This document shows positions 21,046-32,062 of a stretch of 64,000 nucleotides of DNA, one piece after another. Location: contig JAKUCV010007535.1 in assembly GCA_028386065.3 (NCBI GenBank), forward strand, positions 174,162-238,161, written 5' to 3'. Below the pieces are notes generated by a model. That model was given only the letters and a program-made list of their open reading frames with translations, was not told the origin of the DNA and did not search any database. The translations under genes and the position numbers were made by a program. Position 1 is the stretch's first letter. Every line of letters starts with the position of its first letter. Source of the DNA: Turnera subulata (lineage: Eukaryota; Streptophyta; Magnoliopsida; Malpighiales; Passifloraceae).

Positions 21046-22105
21046 GACATGCTGAGGTAAATTAAGTTAAAGGCCTGGCGAACTGCCAGAATTGATCCAA
21101 TCTTGTTTTGGGAATCCTCCTCTCTCACTGCCGAGTTGACCTTTGAGGAGATTAAATGCTAAAGAATGTGGCGTGGTGAGGAACAGCACCAAAATGTGGC
21201 TGAGATATAACAATTTTAGAAAATTAATAAGACAGAAAATAAATTAGATTGATGAGAATTGAGATAGAAAAGAGTTAATTACATGGTCCTATTAAATATT
21301 CCATCTCGTTTTCTTTTTCTCCCTGAAAAAGTTTCATCAAATGAAAGGGAACAAGAAACTTAATTCTGATCAAATGAAAGGGAACATTAAATATATTCTC
21401 TATTTTGAAAAGGCTTTCATATTGTATATAAAAGTATTGTTTAAAAAGATAATTATACGTAAATCTATGCAAATTAATTTTTTTTTTGTCATTGTTCATC
21501 AACTAGTTATGAATTTTGAATTAAAATTCCTTTTCAATATAAATTTTGTATTTTTTTCAGTTTATTCTTCAAAATTTCAGAAAAAATTAGAATATTTTTT
21601 TCATGAGTGAACAACGCGCTTATGGTCTACAACTCTTACATCCACAAGCCATGATTCGGCACAATGTTTCCAAAAGATATCGGCGAGTTGAAATTCAATT
21701 CAAGTTGTGCTTATACCTAAACTAAACTGGTCCATCTCAACCACTGGGCCAGTCACGTTCCATCAAAAAAAAAAAAAGAAAGAGAAAACACCACTGGGCT
21801 ATTCTCCTGGGTTGGATTGTGAGATTTTTCGGGAGCCTAAATGGATTTTTAGGAGAGTTGGACTAGACAACCCATTAACCCAAAAAAACATCATCTAACC
21901 CGACCAACTTTTCATTGACTCGGTTGAACCATTGACCCGGTTGGGTCATTTTAAAATCACAAAAATAGAATTTTTTTTTATTTTTTCCCTCTTTTTAAAG
22001 GAAAACAATATAAAATAATTAGACTTTATATTTATAATTATAGGTATATATATTATTAATTATTAGTTATTTAATAATTATTATCTTGGATCAATTAACC
22101 TCTAA
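21046..22105. other. AT-rich intergenic region, no gene seen
   Basis: Contains long T and A runs and a short repetitive stretch (CATTGACTCGGTTGAACCAT, then ATTGACCCGGTTGGGTC) around 21910-21950. No supported feature. Confidence 0.5.
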
Positions 22106-23480
22106 TTTGAACTCGATCCGACCGATGAACCATGTTTCATATCTTTTTCTGAGTCTATGTCGGGGCCGGTTCTGATAACTAAGCATAAATATATACAGTT
22201 CCAGCAATAAAACTGCAAGTTGAAGGTTCTGCTTGTGTTAATTTACATTTTACTAGCCAATGTTTTTGTTTTCATATTGTAATCGAGACTATTCTAGTGG
22301 CATGCAACGTCAAAGATACGGAGGGACATTGCATTATCTGGTTCTATAAAGAGTGAGTCTGGTATCTAATTGTTTGCTGGATCGTTGATTCATGTTGGAA
22401 ACGGCAAGTTGGCGAAATTTTGGTTAAATAACTCGGCTCTTTGTGGCATGCTAGAGGAAAAGTTCCCTCGCATTTTTTTTTGGGGTAATATTTTGACAGT
22501 GATGGAACTATTGTGAAAGGTAAAGTTTGTAGTAGTATATTTCAAAATTTGTCTACATTGGAGACAAAGTTAATGTTGGAGTAACTTATATGGTCACTAA
22601 CTTCAATGGGCCATTGAACAAATGGAAAAGAGACGAAGTCTCACGCAGATGAGAAATCAAGCCGTAAAGCTTGGTTTAGTTGAAATCCGGGGCTATTACC
22701 AAGTCTGGTCAAAACTGACTGCTGGAGAAAATCAAGGTTACACTCTCCCCCTCTCATTTGAAATACAACAAAAATCCACTCTTCTCTTCCTTCTCTACTC
22801 ACAAAATTTTCCCTCTTTTGCTGAATTGTACTCTTATTTTTTTTTCTTGGCAACTTTTGGTAGCCCATCTCGGCCTGTTATATCCTGAAGAGACTTTAGG
22901 TAGCCAAAATATCTCTTTTGTATGCTTTTGATCGGGTTTTAAATCGTCGAATATTTCCCTAAAATTCGAACAAAATTGAAGCAAAAAAATGCACAAGGGT
23001 AGTTGCCGAGGATCAAACACGACGAATCCAAGCTAATTTACATTGAAGCTCTCGTTCGAACTAGGTCCGACTGATGAACGATGATTCACATCCTTGTCTA
23101 AGTCTATGCCCAGGCCGGTTTGTTATAACTATGCATACATATATAAATTTTCGGCAATAGAACTTCAAGTTGAAGGTTCTGCTCATGGCAAGTGTTTTTG
23201 TTTTCATATTGTAATCGAGACTATACTAGTGGCCTGCAACTTGAGAGACATGGAGGGACATTGCATTGTTGGGTTCTATATGGAGTGAGTCTGGTATCTC
23301 TATGTTTGATGGATCGTTGATTCAAGTTGGAAATGGCGGGTTGGTGAAATTTTGGTTAAATAATTGGGGTAGTTAATTATGGTGAATGTTTTCGGTATCA
23401 TTTAAGAGCGAAGGACAGTGGAGGATCCAAGAAAAATGCACAAGGGTAGCTGCCACGGTTCAAACACGTAATTCCAAGGT
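22106..23480 (+). repeat. Direct duplication with about 937-bp offset
   Basis: 22106-22450 matches 23043-23372 (GATCCGACCGATGAAC / GGTCCGACTGATGAAC, GTTGAAGGTTCTGCT, GGATCGTTGATTCA). A downstream block (AATGCACAAGGGTAG at about 22988) recurs at about 23433. A sub-block (about 120 bp, GTTGAAGGTTCTG...TAGTGGCA) also recurs at about 25975, 26190, 36535 and 55318, always in PR-1 unit flanks. Confidence 0.7.
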
Positions 23481-24260
23481 AAATTGTATCTGAACCACAT
23501 TATAACTTTTTGGTAAAATGCAACTATAAAAATATGAGAAGTAAATTCTTAAGGGAGGCCACCTGGTCCCCCTTGTGTTCGCCCCTAGTGAAGGATTGTC
23601 TTGTTGGTGACCCTAACCAACGACATGGGATTCTGAAGTGGAGGAGGCTTTTGCGTGTATGGGAGATAAACAATGTAACCACTGTACGTGCACATATTGC
23701 AGTTGCGAACCTACAGGCTAAGGTTGTGGATAGACAGTTTTGGATAAACAATGCTAAAGGTGCTTACTCTGTGAAAAGCCGGTCGTGCTTGGTTTGTGTT
23801 TCGCTGTTGCACACTCAGATCCAACCATATGTGTGAGGTATATTGCCACAGCTGGTTGATTCTATGTGCCCAATGTGCCTCACCCGGCTTGAGTCCACGA
23901 ATCATTTATTCATCCATTGCTCCTATAATAGACGCATCTGCGATAAGCTAAGTAGATATAGTGGGGTGTTTGTTGGTGCCTTCCTAGTTCCCTTGTAGAT
24001 TTTGTGCTGCAGTGGGTTTTATTGACACCTCATCCCATTATAGATCCTATTGCGTTGTTATTGCACTCGCGTGGTCTATATATATGACCGGAGCGAGATA
24101 GAAGGATTTCCAACAATATATGGGCTGATTGTGATAGACTGTTTGGCATCATCATCATGTTGTGTTCTGGATCAAATTAAAACACTCCACCCACCCCAAT
24201 TTCCCATTCAGTGCATCTTATGTCATTTCAAACGCTGAGGCCCTCAAGAATTGGAAGGGA
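22380..24260 (+). pseudogene. Decayed LINE ORF2 3' remnants
   Basis: Discontinuous plus-strand pieces read as the region downstream of LINE reverse transcriptase. They are GSLIHVGNGKLAKFWLNN followed by LEEKFPRIF (about 22380-22480), its duplicate GNGGLVKFWLNN (about 23325), WSPLCSPLVKD...KGAYSVKS (23560-23790), and a zf-RVT-type cysteine cluster (MCPMCLTRLESTNHLFIHC, about 23865-23925). Stops and frameshifts separate them. This is ancient, inactive LINE sequence next to PR-1 gene 2. Confidence 0.65.
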
Positions 24261-24886
24261 GCTCGTAGGAAACGTTCTTACCCAGTCCATGTAAGAAGTA
24301 TGTTGAATGCATGTGGTGATATTTGTGTGTGTGTTAGCAGTCTGTGGCTAGTTGATCATCCTATGTATTGCTTCTTGTTATTGGGTGTGCTATATATGCA
24401 ACCGATTCTTGTAGTAATATTCATATAAACAAAGTGAATCGTTAATGGTCAACAACCAACAAGAATAAAGAAAGGAGCAATTTAAACTGTCAGGGATTTT
24501 GTTTTATTCTTTAGAACCAAAGTAAATATAGACAAGAATGATAAAACATACAAAAATATTATGTAGAGTAAAACATAGAAATGGGCAAGTGTTATTCGGA
24601 AAGAAGATAAATTTGGCGACAATTTTGTCACTAGGGGGACCAAAGGACGCCCCTAGTGTCAGTGTGAATATGTAAAAAAAGAAGAGGAATGTAAATATGA
24701 CTCCATGCATTTGATATCCCTACATGTCATACAGGTGAAGAAAATATTGACTTGCTATTAATAATGCAAAACTGCAACATTGCACAAGCTGAGCCAATGG
24801 CAGCAGACATGCAACTGTTCTTGACTGAATCTGCCCAAAAATTCCACAATAAACTCCAGGTGGTAACTTGTATATAGTCGGATTAG

Positions 24887-25384
24887 TTAGTAAGGTTTCA
24901 CCCCAACAAAGTTGCCTGTAGGGAAGTAGTTGCAGCTAAAGAGAGCTCCACCACTTTTGCACAACGCCTTGGCGCATCCAACTTGCTCCGTGGTGTTCCA
25001 AACCACCTGAGTATAGTGCCCACACATCTTATCAGCTTGGCAGGAGTTGGTTTTATAGTCATAGAAGGCAATCTCCTCCACCCACAACTGGACGGCCGCG
25101 GTGGCCGTCAACTCAGGGGCGCTGCTCCATGCAAGGTTTTCCCCGTAAGGTGATCCCTCAGAATGTTTAAGTTGGCAATTATTAGTAGATTCAAGTTTGT
25201 TGGCATAGTTTTGTGCATAGTCTGCAAGGGTTTGGTTCCAGGTTAGGGGAGGAACGCCGACAGCTTTACGAGCTGCGTTGTGACTATCAAGATACTCTTG
25301 TTTTTCGTCTTGGGCGTGAGAGGGAAGGATTAGGGCTAAACCCATCACGCAAAAGAAAGCGATCAGAGACATCTTGGAGGACAT
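24887..25384 (-). CDS. PR1: Pathogenesis-related protein 1 (PR-1), gene 2
   Basis: A 165-aa secreted CAP protein from one exon. The start MSSKMSLIAFFCVMG is the first ATG and is shared with genes 3-5. The signal peptide runs to about residue 24 (LPSHA, then QDEKQEYL). CAP motifs in order are HNAARKAVG (about 35), [11 protein letters not shown] (about 53), CQLKHSEGSPYGENLAW (about 69), WVEEIAFYDY (about 101) and CGHYTQVVW (about 121). Six cysteines are present. The C terminus CNYFPTGNFVGVKPY fits the CAPE precursor pattern CNYxPxGNxxxxxPY, predicting the 11-mer PTGNFVGVKPY. NQT and NTT are possible N-glycosylation sites. The TATA box is about 90 bp upstream and a W-box 155 bp upstream. Gene 3 is its closest partner by flanking sequence. 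Salicylate-inducible, WRKY/TGA-controlled expression is family knowledge, not shown here. Confidence 0.95.
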   Translation of the reverse strand: MSSKMSLIAFFCVMGLALILPSHAQDEKQEYLDSHNAARKAVGVPPLTWNQTLADYAQNYANKLESTNNCQLKHSEGSPYGENLAWSSAPELTATAAVQLWVEEIAFYDYKTNSCQADKMCGHYTQVVWNTTEQVGCAKALCKSGGALFSCNYFPTGNFVGVKPY

Positions 25385-25473
25385 ATATGGCTTTTTGGTA
25401 TTTGATAGAATGCAAGAAAAACACCTACGTGTTGTGAGGTGATGATGGATGATGGATCAATACTCCTTCGGTA

Positions 25474-25600
25474 TTTATAGAAATCCGTTGTGGAAGAGTT
25501 TGATTTTGTGCCCTGTTTACGCGGAAAATGCAGATGAATTGACCGTCCGTTAAACTAATGTGATACACACATCATAAAATGGGCGAAGCATGCGGATTGA
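25474..25600 (-). promoter_or_regulatory. Promoter of PR-1 gene 2: TATA box and conserved W-box module
   Basis: TATAAAT on the minus strand (25479-25473). A block of about 90 bp (25508-25600) contains CCCTGTTTACGCGG, TTGACC (W-box, 25539-25544) and CACACATCATAAAATGGG. It recurs upstream of genes 3 and 4, and displaced upstream of gene 5. Confidence 0.6.
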
Positions 25601-27240
25601 TTCTAGCCCATATATTCCTTGGATTCATAGAAACTTTTACATTTAGCTATCAGCTGCCGTGTCCTATGGATCTACTGTAAGGGGGAAAAAAACTAAGGAT
25701 TTGTTCTTATCCAAGTAATTATTCGGATTACTTTCTAAAAAAAAGTAATTATTTGGATTTTTTTCCACAACAAACCATGGCTTAGTTACCAAAATTAGTG
25801 GTGTGTGTTCCTGAAACAAAAAATGGCAATAACCTTCAACATGCTTGTCAGAGTGGCGCAGAGGATGAATATAATAAGTCTGAAAAAGGAATAAATGAGC
25901 CAGCAAAGGAAGGCTATATATATCACGTAGCTAAATTTAGACCAAGAACAATATACGTACAGATCAAATAAAACTGCAAGGTGAAGGGTCTGCTCGTGTT
26001 GAGTTTTAGGTGTGCTTAGATTGATCCAGCCCAATCAAATTTTGTAATGTTCTCATGACCGTCTGGTTTTCATGAGGACAGTAGGCTTGCTTCTGGGCTG
26101 GCTATGTGATGTACTCTGATAACCATATATTTTTGTAACTCCTTTCATACCATGTGAATAAATAAATCTCTCGTTAGCATAAAAAAAAAAAAAGGTTCTG
26201 CTCGTGTTAATTTACATTTTTACTGCCTAGTGTTTTTGTTTTCTCATTGTCATCGAGACTATACTAGTTAGTGGCACGCAGCTTTTTCATTTATTCTCTT
26301 TGTTGGTAGATATATAAGCATCCAATTAGATTAATAAACAGTCACACACACAGTTTTCACGTCCTGAGCGTGATGCCTAATTATTGTATTCTACCAAAAT
26401 TCCAAGTCTTTGACTTTTCCCTTAAAACATTACAAACCCATAGCACGGAGGTGCAATGCAGTAGTACCACTGAAGGAACTGAAAATACAAGCCAAATAAC
26501 AGACACACCGAGCACAAAGGAAAAGGCATGCCTCCACTCGCACCGCAGTCCTGCACTTTGTGTGATGGCATCATTCGGTGCATGTGATTCCTTGCAGGCA
26601 AGGTGATCCAAATTTGGCTAGCCGCATCACTTTCCATGATTTCCACTAGAGACCTCTGATATGAAATTATCAGTGTGGGCCTTGTCCAACCCAGCACAAG
26701 GCCCGAACAATCTTTCTTCAACCCCTGAGGGGAGGCACAACTGTTGGAAATTAATTAATAGCTTGAGATGTGTTGAAGAACATTATCCATGTAATCTATT
26801 GTAATCTATTTCGCTTCTGCAAAATAATATCCCCATTATATAACAAGCCCGAACTAGATAGGATATCAGAACTGGATGTTTCATTAACCTAGCAAAATCA
26901 AGGGGAGAATTGAGAGTTTTGAAAAAAGTAACTAAATATGGAAGAGTGTTTTGATAGATTGTATTTGTACGTATTGTTGTGTATTTACAGAAGTTAGGAT
27001 GTCTAAAGAAGAGAAAATGACTCTGCCTGAATAAATCATTCCATTCGGAAATAACTCTTCGTGAAACCATATATACTCCTTGGCTAATACAAAACTTCTC
27101 ACTTAAAACAATTTGAATGCAGTAAGATTTCTTTTGAAACATTAATAACATCACTGTACTGCACTGTGTACCTGCGGGATAGTCAACTCAAAACCGACAT
27201 TAGTGATACAGCATATACCAGCCCATAAATAAAAGCTGGT
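25601..27240. repeat. 5' flank of PR-1 unit 2, duplicated in unit 3
   Basis: Blocks here recur in order upstream of gene 3: 25600-25900 vs 36170-36440, 26200-26300 vs 36545-36640, and 26630-27235 vs 42740-43340 (after the chromovirus). No ORF in this stretch has coding character. Confidence 0.7.
26001..26191 (+). mobile_element. Short 5'-truncated retroposon with poly(A), 17-bp TSD
   Basis: The segment ends in ATAAATAAATCTC...CAT then A(13). It is flanked by AAGG(G/T)TCTGCTCGTGTT at 25984-26000 and 26192-26208, with one mismatch. The target lies inside the repeat block shared by PR-1 units, so the empty site is visible elsewhere. Probably the 3' end of a LINE (target-primed insertion); no coding is left. 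Confidence 0.65.
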
Positions 27241-27728
27241 GCAGAACGCTTTTGCCTTAGAAGATTATATTATTTTTTTTATACTAGTTGCGGAGAGTGA
27301 GATTGGAACCCGTGCCGAAGGCTACAAGTCTATTGGTATGTTTGTATTGTTTTATTATGTTGTTTTGGTTAAACACATTGCACACACATCACAACACATT
27401 TTTTGTTTAAATTTGCACACAATTCCTTCCAAAGGACGGCTGAAGTGTTAACACATTCCTATCCGTGACTGACCCTGAATCTAATAATTTCCGATTAGCA
27501 ATCAGTCTCTTTTTTGGAAATAATTTTTCTAAATTTTTCCAATTTAATAAAATCTGGAGGTGTGGCGACTTCAGATTTGAAACGAGAAGGCCATGTGGTC
27601 TGGGTTCTCACAATGTAAGAGGATAGATGGCAATTCTACGAACAGAGCAACATACAAGGGAAAGAGTTTCGGATGCCAACTTGCCATTAGAAATTGGTAG
27701 TCTATTATCTATACTATCTATACTTTTT

Positions 27729-28272
27729 GGCTTAATACCTTTTTTGGCCCTTTAGTTTGGCAACCACTTTGATTTTAGCCACCTAACTTTTAATTTTTTG
27801 ATTTTGCACCTTAGTTTAGCAATGATTAAGTATTTTTATCCTCCAAACCTATTCCAATAGGTAAAATTACTGACATGTAGGTTGCCTAACACATATTAAC
27901 TCCTCATTTAGTAATTTTCTTTTCTACGAAATCATCCCAAGCCAAATTGTCCGAACAAAAAAAAACGATTTATGACCAGATATAGAACCCGAAAATAAAT
28001 ACAAGAAGGAAACGAAATCGGTTTATATCGGATCATAAATCAGTTTTTGTTCTGGCAATTTGGTTTAGGGTGACTTTGTAGGAAAGAAAATTATCAAAAG
28101 AGGAGTTACATGTGTTAGGCGACCTATAAGTCATCAATTTTACTTATTGGAATGGGCTGGTGGGTGAAAATACCTAATCATTGCCAAACTGAGGTGCAAA
28201 ATCAAAAAATTAAAAACTAAGTGACTAATCAAAGTGGTTGTCAAACTAAGGGGCCAAAAGAGGTGTTAAGCC
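27729..28272. mobile_element. Long-TIR MULE-type MITE (544 bp), 9-bp TSD
   Basis: It begins GGCTTAATACCTTTTTTGGCC and ends with the inverse GGCCAAAAGAGGTGTTAAGCC. The two arms of about 265 bp pair along nearly the whole element. ATACTTTTT flanks it at 27720-27728 and 28273-28281. A 9-bp duplication with long inverted repeats is typical of Mutator-like elements. It has no ORF. Confidence 0.8.
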
Positions 28273-28397
28273 ATACTTTTTTTTGATATATAAAAGCATA
28301 ACCTCTCCAAATTGAAAGATTAAAATATCCTTATTTAATATTATATTAATAATAATAAATGTTGAGTGATACTTCATACAATAATGAATGACATGTA

Positions 28398-28748
28398 GTC
28401 TATTATAATAATTCTCTTATAGTATAACATTGAATAAATTAATAAAATTACCTTCTTTATTAAATATATAATTTTGAATATTAAGAATATCAACAAATTA
28501 CAAGTCTTCTATAACAATTCTCTTATACTATAAAAGTCGACAAATTAATGTAATTATTTTTTTATTAAATATATAATTTAATATCATAAATTACATAATT
28601 ATATAAATGATGAAAGCATCTAATAAATTGAATATATCAAGAATATCAACAAGTCTTCTATAACAACTCTCTTATACTATAAAAGTAAACAAATTAATGT
28701 AATTATTCTTTAATAAATATATAATTTAATATCATAAATTATATATAT
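28398..28748. repeat. AT-rich direct repeats, three units
   Basis: Units beginning (TCT)TCTATAACAATTCTCTTATA lie at about 28398, 28504 and 28656, each followed by TTAATGTAATTATT and TATAATTTAATATCATAAATT variants. They are inside the Helitron-like shell. Confidence 0.7.
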
Positions 28749-28750
28749 AT

Positions 28751-28866
28751 TTTTTTGATTCCCTACCCGGTATCTGGAGCTTTGCCCCGACTAATCCGGA
28801 TTCGATCCGTATCACGCACCTGGATATGGTGGGTGAGTCTCCCATTGGGAATTTTTTGTATACACG
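28751..28866 (-). mobile_element. 5'-truncated SINE copy
   Basis: The minus strand matches the 3' two-thirds of the SINE at 20870-21028: ATTCCCAATGGGAGACTCACC, GGTGCGTGATACGG, TTAGTCGGGGCAAAGCTCC, then an A-rich tail. The A/B-box region is missing. Confidence 0.7.
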
Positions 28867-30211
28867 ATTAGAATATCATGAACATCAACAAATATCGTTA
28901 AAGAAATTTCAATTTAAGGATTGTTATACAAAAAGTTATTCTGAAGAGTTCCTATCTCTTTAGATTATACGAATAACTATAATAAAAAAACAAGTACTGA
29001 AAAAAACATAATTACAATAAAGAACTTAAAAACTGAGCAAAAATTAAAATCAAGAACAACGATTATGAAGAAGAATAATTGTGAGAACTCATAAGGGATG
29101 TGCTCGAAGTTTATTGAAACTATCTAATAAACTGAATAGAATAATTATCTTCGTATTGACTTAAAAAAATCTAAAAAACATATTACGATATCTTATATAT
29201 CAAAATAAATAAGATATATATGTAAAATAAACAAATAACTTAGAACTAACATAAAATTTTAAAATATATCATGCTACATAAAAAATTAAAAATAATTAAT
29301 ATAAACTATATGAAAGAGAGGTAAAGGCAGCAAATACAAGTATGTTATAGAATAATATTATACAAATAATATCAAAATTTAAAAGTTGACATAAAAAAAT
29401 AAGATATGTAACAGCTCGGGTAAAATTTTTGATTTTTACCGAGACTGTAGAAATTGTTTCACCGTGATTTACTGTAGAATTAATCTCGAGTAACTAATTC
29501 GAGGTAAATCGGTAGTCATTTTTTTCGAAACCGAGAATTTTCCCGCGCTCGGGAGTTTCTTCCTGACTAACCGAGCCTCGGTTTCCAGTTCTGAGACTTG
29601 GACGACGTTCAGGAGGATTAATCGGATTTTCCGAGCCCAAGTCATATTTTTGGACTCGGGACGGAATTTGTCGGAAAGACGGGAGTATCCCTGCGTCTGC
29701 GAGATTCCGACGTGAGAATCCGGACCGGCCATATGAGTTTTGCCCCGAGCCACTCTTCTTCCTCCTCTCTCCTTTCTCTTCCTCTTTCCCGGCTATGATT
29801 TTCCTCTCTCCCGGTTTTTCCCCCGGCCACGTGGGCCCCACTTCCTTCTTTCTTCTCCTTTTCTTTTCCTTCCCTTTTCTTTCTTTTCTTTCTTTTCTCC
29901 TCTTCTTTTTCCTTCTCCTTTCTTTTTCTTTCTTTCCACCCACAGCCGCCTCAACCCGTGAACAAACCGGCCCCCTCCCCATCTTTTCTTCCTTTTTCTC
30001 CTTGTCCTCTTCTCCTCAATTCTTTATCTCCTCCTTTTCTCCCGATTACGCCGCCGCCCCCACAATTCCCTCTTCCTTCTTCATATTTTCCTCCTCTCTC
30101 TTTCTCCTCATCAACCCTCTCTCCCTCAATTATTGCCCTGCCTTCTTCCCCACCGACGAGCCGCGCCGCCACATCTCTTCAAGCCGCCGTCCTCCCTGAA
30201 GCTCGTTGCCG

Positions 30212-30468
30212 NNNNNNNNNNNNNNNNNNNNNNNNNNNNNNNNNNNNNNNNNNNNNNNNNNNNNNNNNNNNNNNNNNNNNNNNNNNNNNNNNNNNNNNNN
30301 NNNNNNNNNNNNNNNNNNNNNNNNNNNNNNNNNNNNNNNNNNNNNNNNNNNNNNNNNNNNNNNNNNNNNNNNNNNNNNNNNNNNNNNNNNNNNNNNNNNN
30401 NNNNNNNNNNNNNNNNNNNNNNNNNNNNNNNNNNNNNNNNNNNNNNNNNNNNNNNNNNNNNNNNNNNN
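30212..30468. other. Assembly gap (257 Ns)
   Basis: A run of N in the middle of the LTR, just after the C/T-rich leader, where the related LTRs have their first splice-donor-like site. Confidence 1.
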
Positions 30469-30472
30469 CGAT

Positions 30473-30781
30473 TGGGCTATTAAGAAGGCCCATGGCATTT
30501 CAATTTCCGGTTTAATTCTATTTACGTTTATCTGGGCTCGCAAAGGCCCATTGAATTTAATTTTCAGGTTTATTGGGCTAATTATAACAAAAGGCCCATA
30601 TTATCTTAATTTAATTGAGTCTTTTATTTAATTAAATCGAACTTGTTTTTATTACTCTCTCCGATGGACTAAACGCAAGTGAAGGTCCCCTGGGCTTAAT
30701 TTCTTAATTATGCTTTAATTTGTTATTATCATGTTTCTAATATATTTTCCGTTCATTTGGGCTAAAATAATAATAGGCCCA
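30473..30781. promoter_or_regulatory. TGGGCT/GGCCCA cluster in the solo LTR
   Basis: Motifs lie at 30473, 30487, 30533, 30545, 30574, 30593, 30691, 30758 and 30776, alternating in orientation. Same relative position as in the other long LTRs. Confidence 0.45.
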
Positions 30782-31509
30782 TACCTTAATTTACTTATCA
30801 ATTTTATCCTTATATATACATACCCACGATATTTCAAGGCTAAACTATGTTCATTAATTTACCGGAAATATGTTGAACGTAAAAGCGGAATTATTACTTT
30901 GAAATATTATTATTTTATTATACTCATTGTTCACTAATTTTGTTAACACTAAAAGTATACCTGTAAGTATTTATTATATCACGTAATGAGTTATTACTAT
31001 TATTATTATCCTTATACTCTATTTGAAAGTATCGGTTAAATACGTTTATCTTATTATAAAAGTTATAATATTATTTTATACCGTACATCGGCTATATTAA
31101 ATTTTGGATGGTGATATTTTCTATTTAACGGTTTTACTATCGGTTATATTATTTACAAATATTATTTACTCCATATTATTAAATAGATTACGAAGTATTT
31201 TACGGGCCGTAATTTGTTCTACTTACCAAAATATAATTTCCTCTATATGATTTAAGGTGTTTTCTTATCATGAACGACCTAAGGGCCGGGATATCGGCTT
31301 GGACGCTCGGTTTTGGTTTGACTTATTTTGAATATGATTGGTATATCAATGGAAAATAGGTTGTTAGTAATCTCCACAAAAATGAATAAGATAATTATGA
31401 AAATAATAAAAAGAACTGATAAGCCGTCTAATAACTGTTAACCGGTATCATGCATAATCATTTTATTGTGCATTATAAGTGATTATTGTATTCCTATATG
31501 TACGTATAG

Positions 31510-31552
31510 GGTATCGGGATTTGACCGGATAGCAGTTTCAGAGACATACCAG
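31510..31552 (+). other. Exon-like 43-nt segment in the solo LTR
   Basis: Preceded by GTACGTATAG and followed by ACCAG/GTGAGG. Equivalent to 8589-8662 in LTR2 but shorter. Confidence 0.35.
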
Positions 31553-31958
31553 GTGAGGATGGATAAACCTTGATATGTGCCCGTAATGCTGTGTGTGTAT
31601 TTTTGTTGTTTGTGGATTATCGTTGTTTGTTTGATCTGCTGGAATGTTTGTCGGCTGATATTTGATTGTTATGGATTTGTTGATGCTGTTGTAGAAACGT
31701 GATAGTCCTGTGTATGTCGTGTTGGGAATATTGCTGAACTGTTTGATGTGATAGATTGTTGATATGAGATTATTGATTGAGTGAGATTTGGATTAATCTG
31801 AGGAAATTGGAAATTGGATAACCGAGGAAAGAATAATGAGTATTGGAAATAGAATTGGATTTGATTATGAGATGATGTAATTGTCACTTGGAAAGTAGTG
31901 GTACGACTAGATGGTTAGAGACTAGTTCTGTGGTGCCTTGCCAGAGGGTTTGTTGGTT

Positions 31959-32062
31959 GGGGGTGTTGACCCCGGATTTGTGTTATTGGGATGTTGATCC
32001 CGGATTTGAGATATTGGGATGTTGATCCCGGATTTGAGATATGGGGATGTTGATCCCGGATT
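31959..32062 (+). repeat. 28-bp minisatellite, about four units, in the LTR
   Basis: Units of the form GGGATGTTGATCCCGGATTTG follow each other. Each contains the small palindrome GGGAT...ATCCC. Confidence 0.8.

Noticed and set aside
26370..26721. Overlapping ORFs of 76-99 aa in the gene 2 flank
   Set aside because: Opposite-strand overlaps without motifs; the matching flank of gene 3 does not keep the frames.
29740..30631. Open frames running into the gap
   Set aside because: Much of their length is N, and the rest is the C/T-rich LTR leader.
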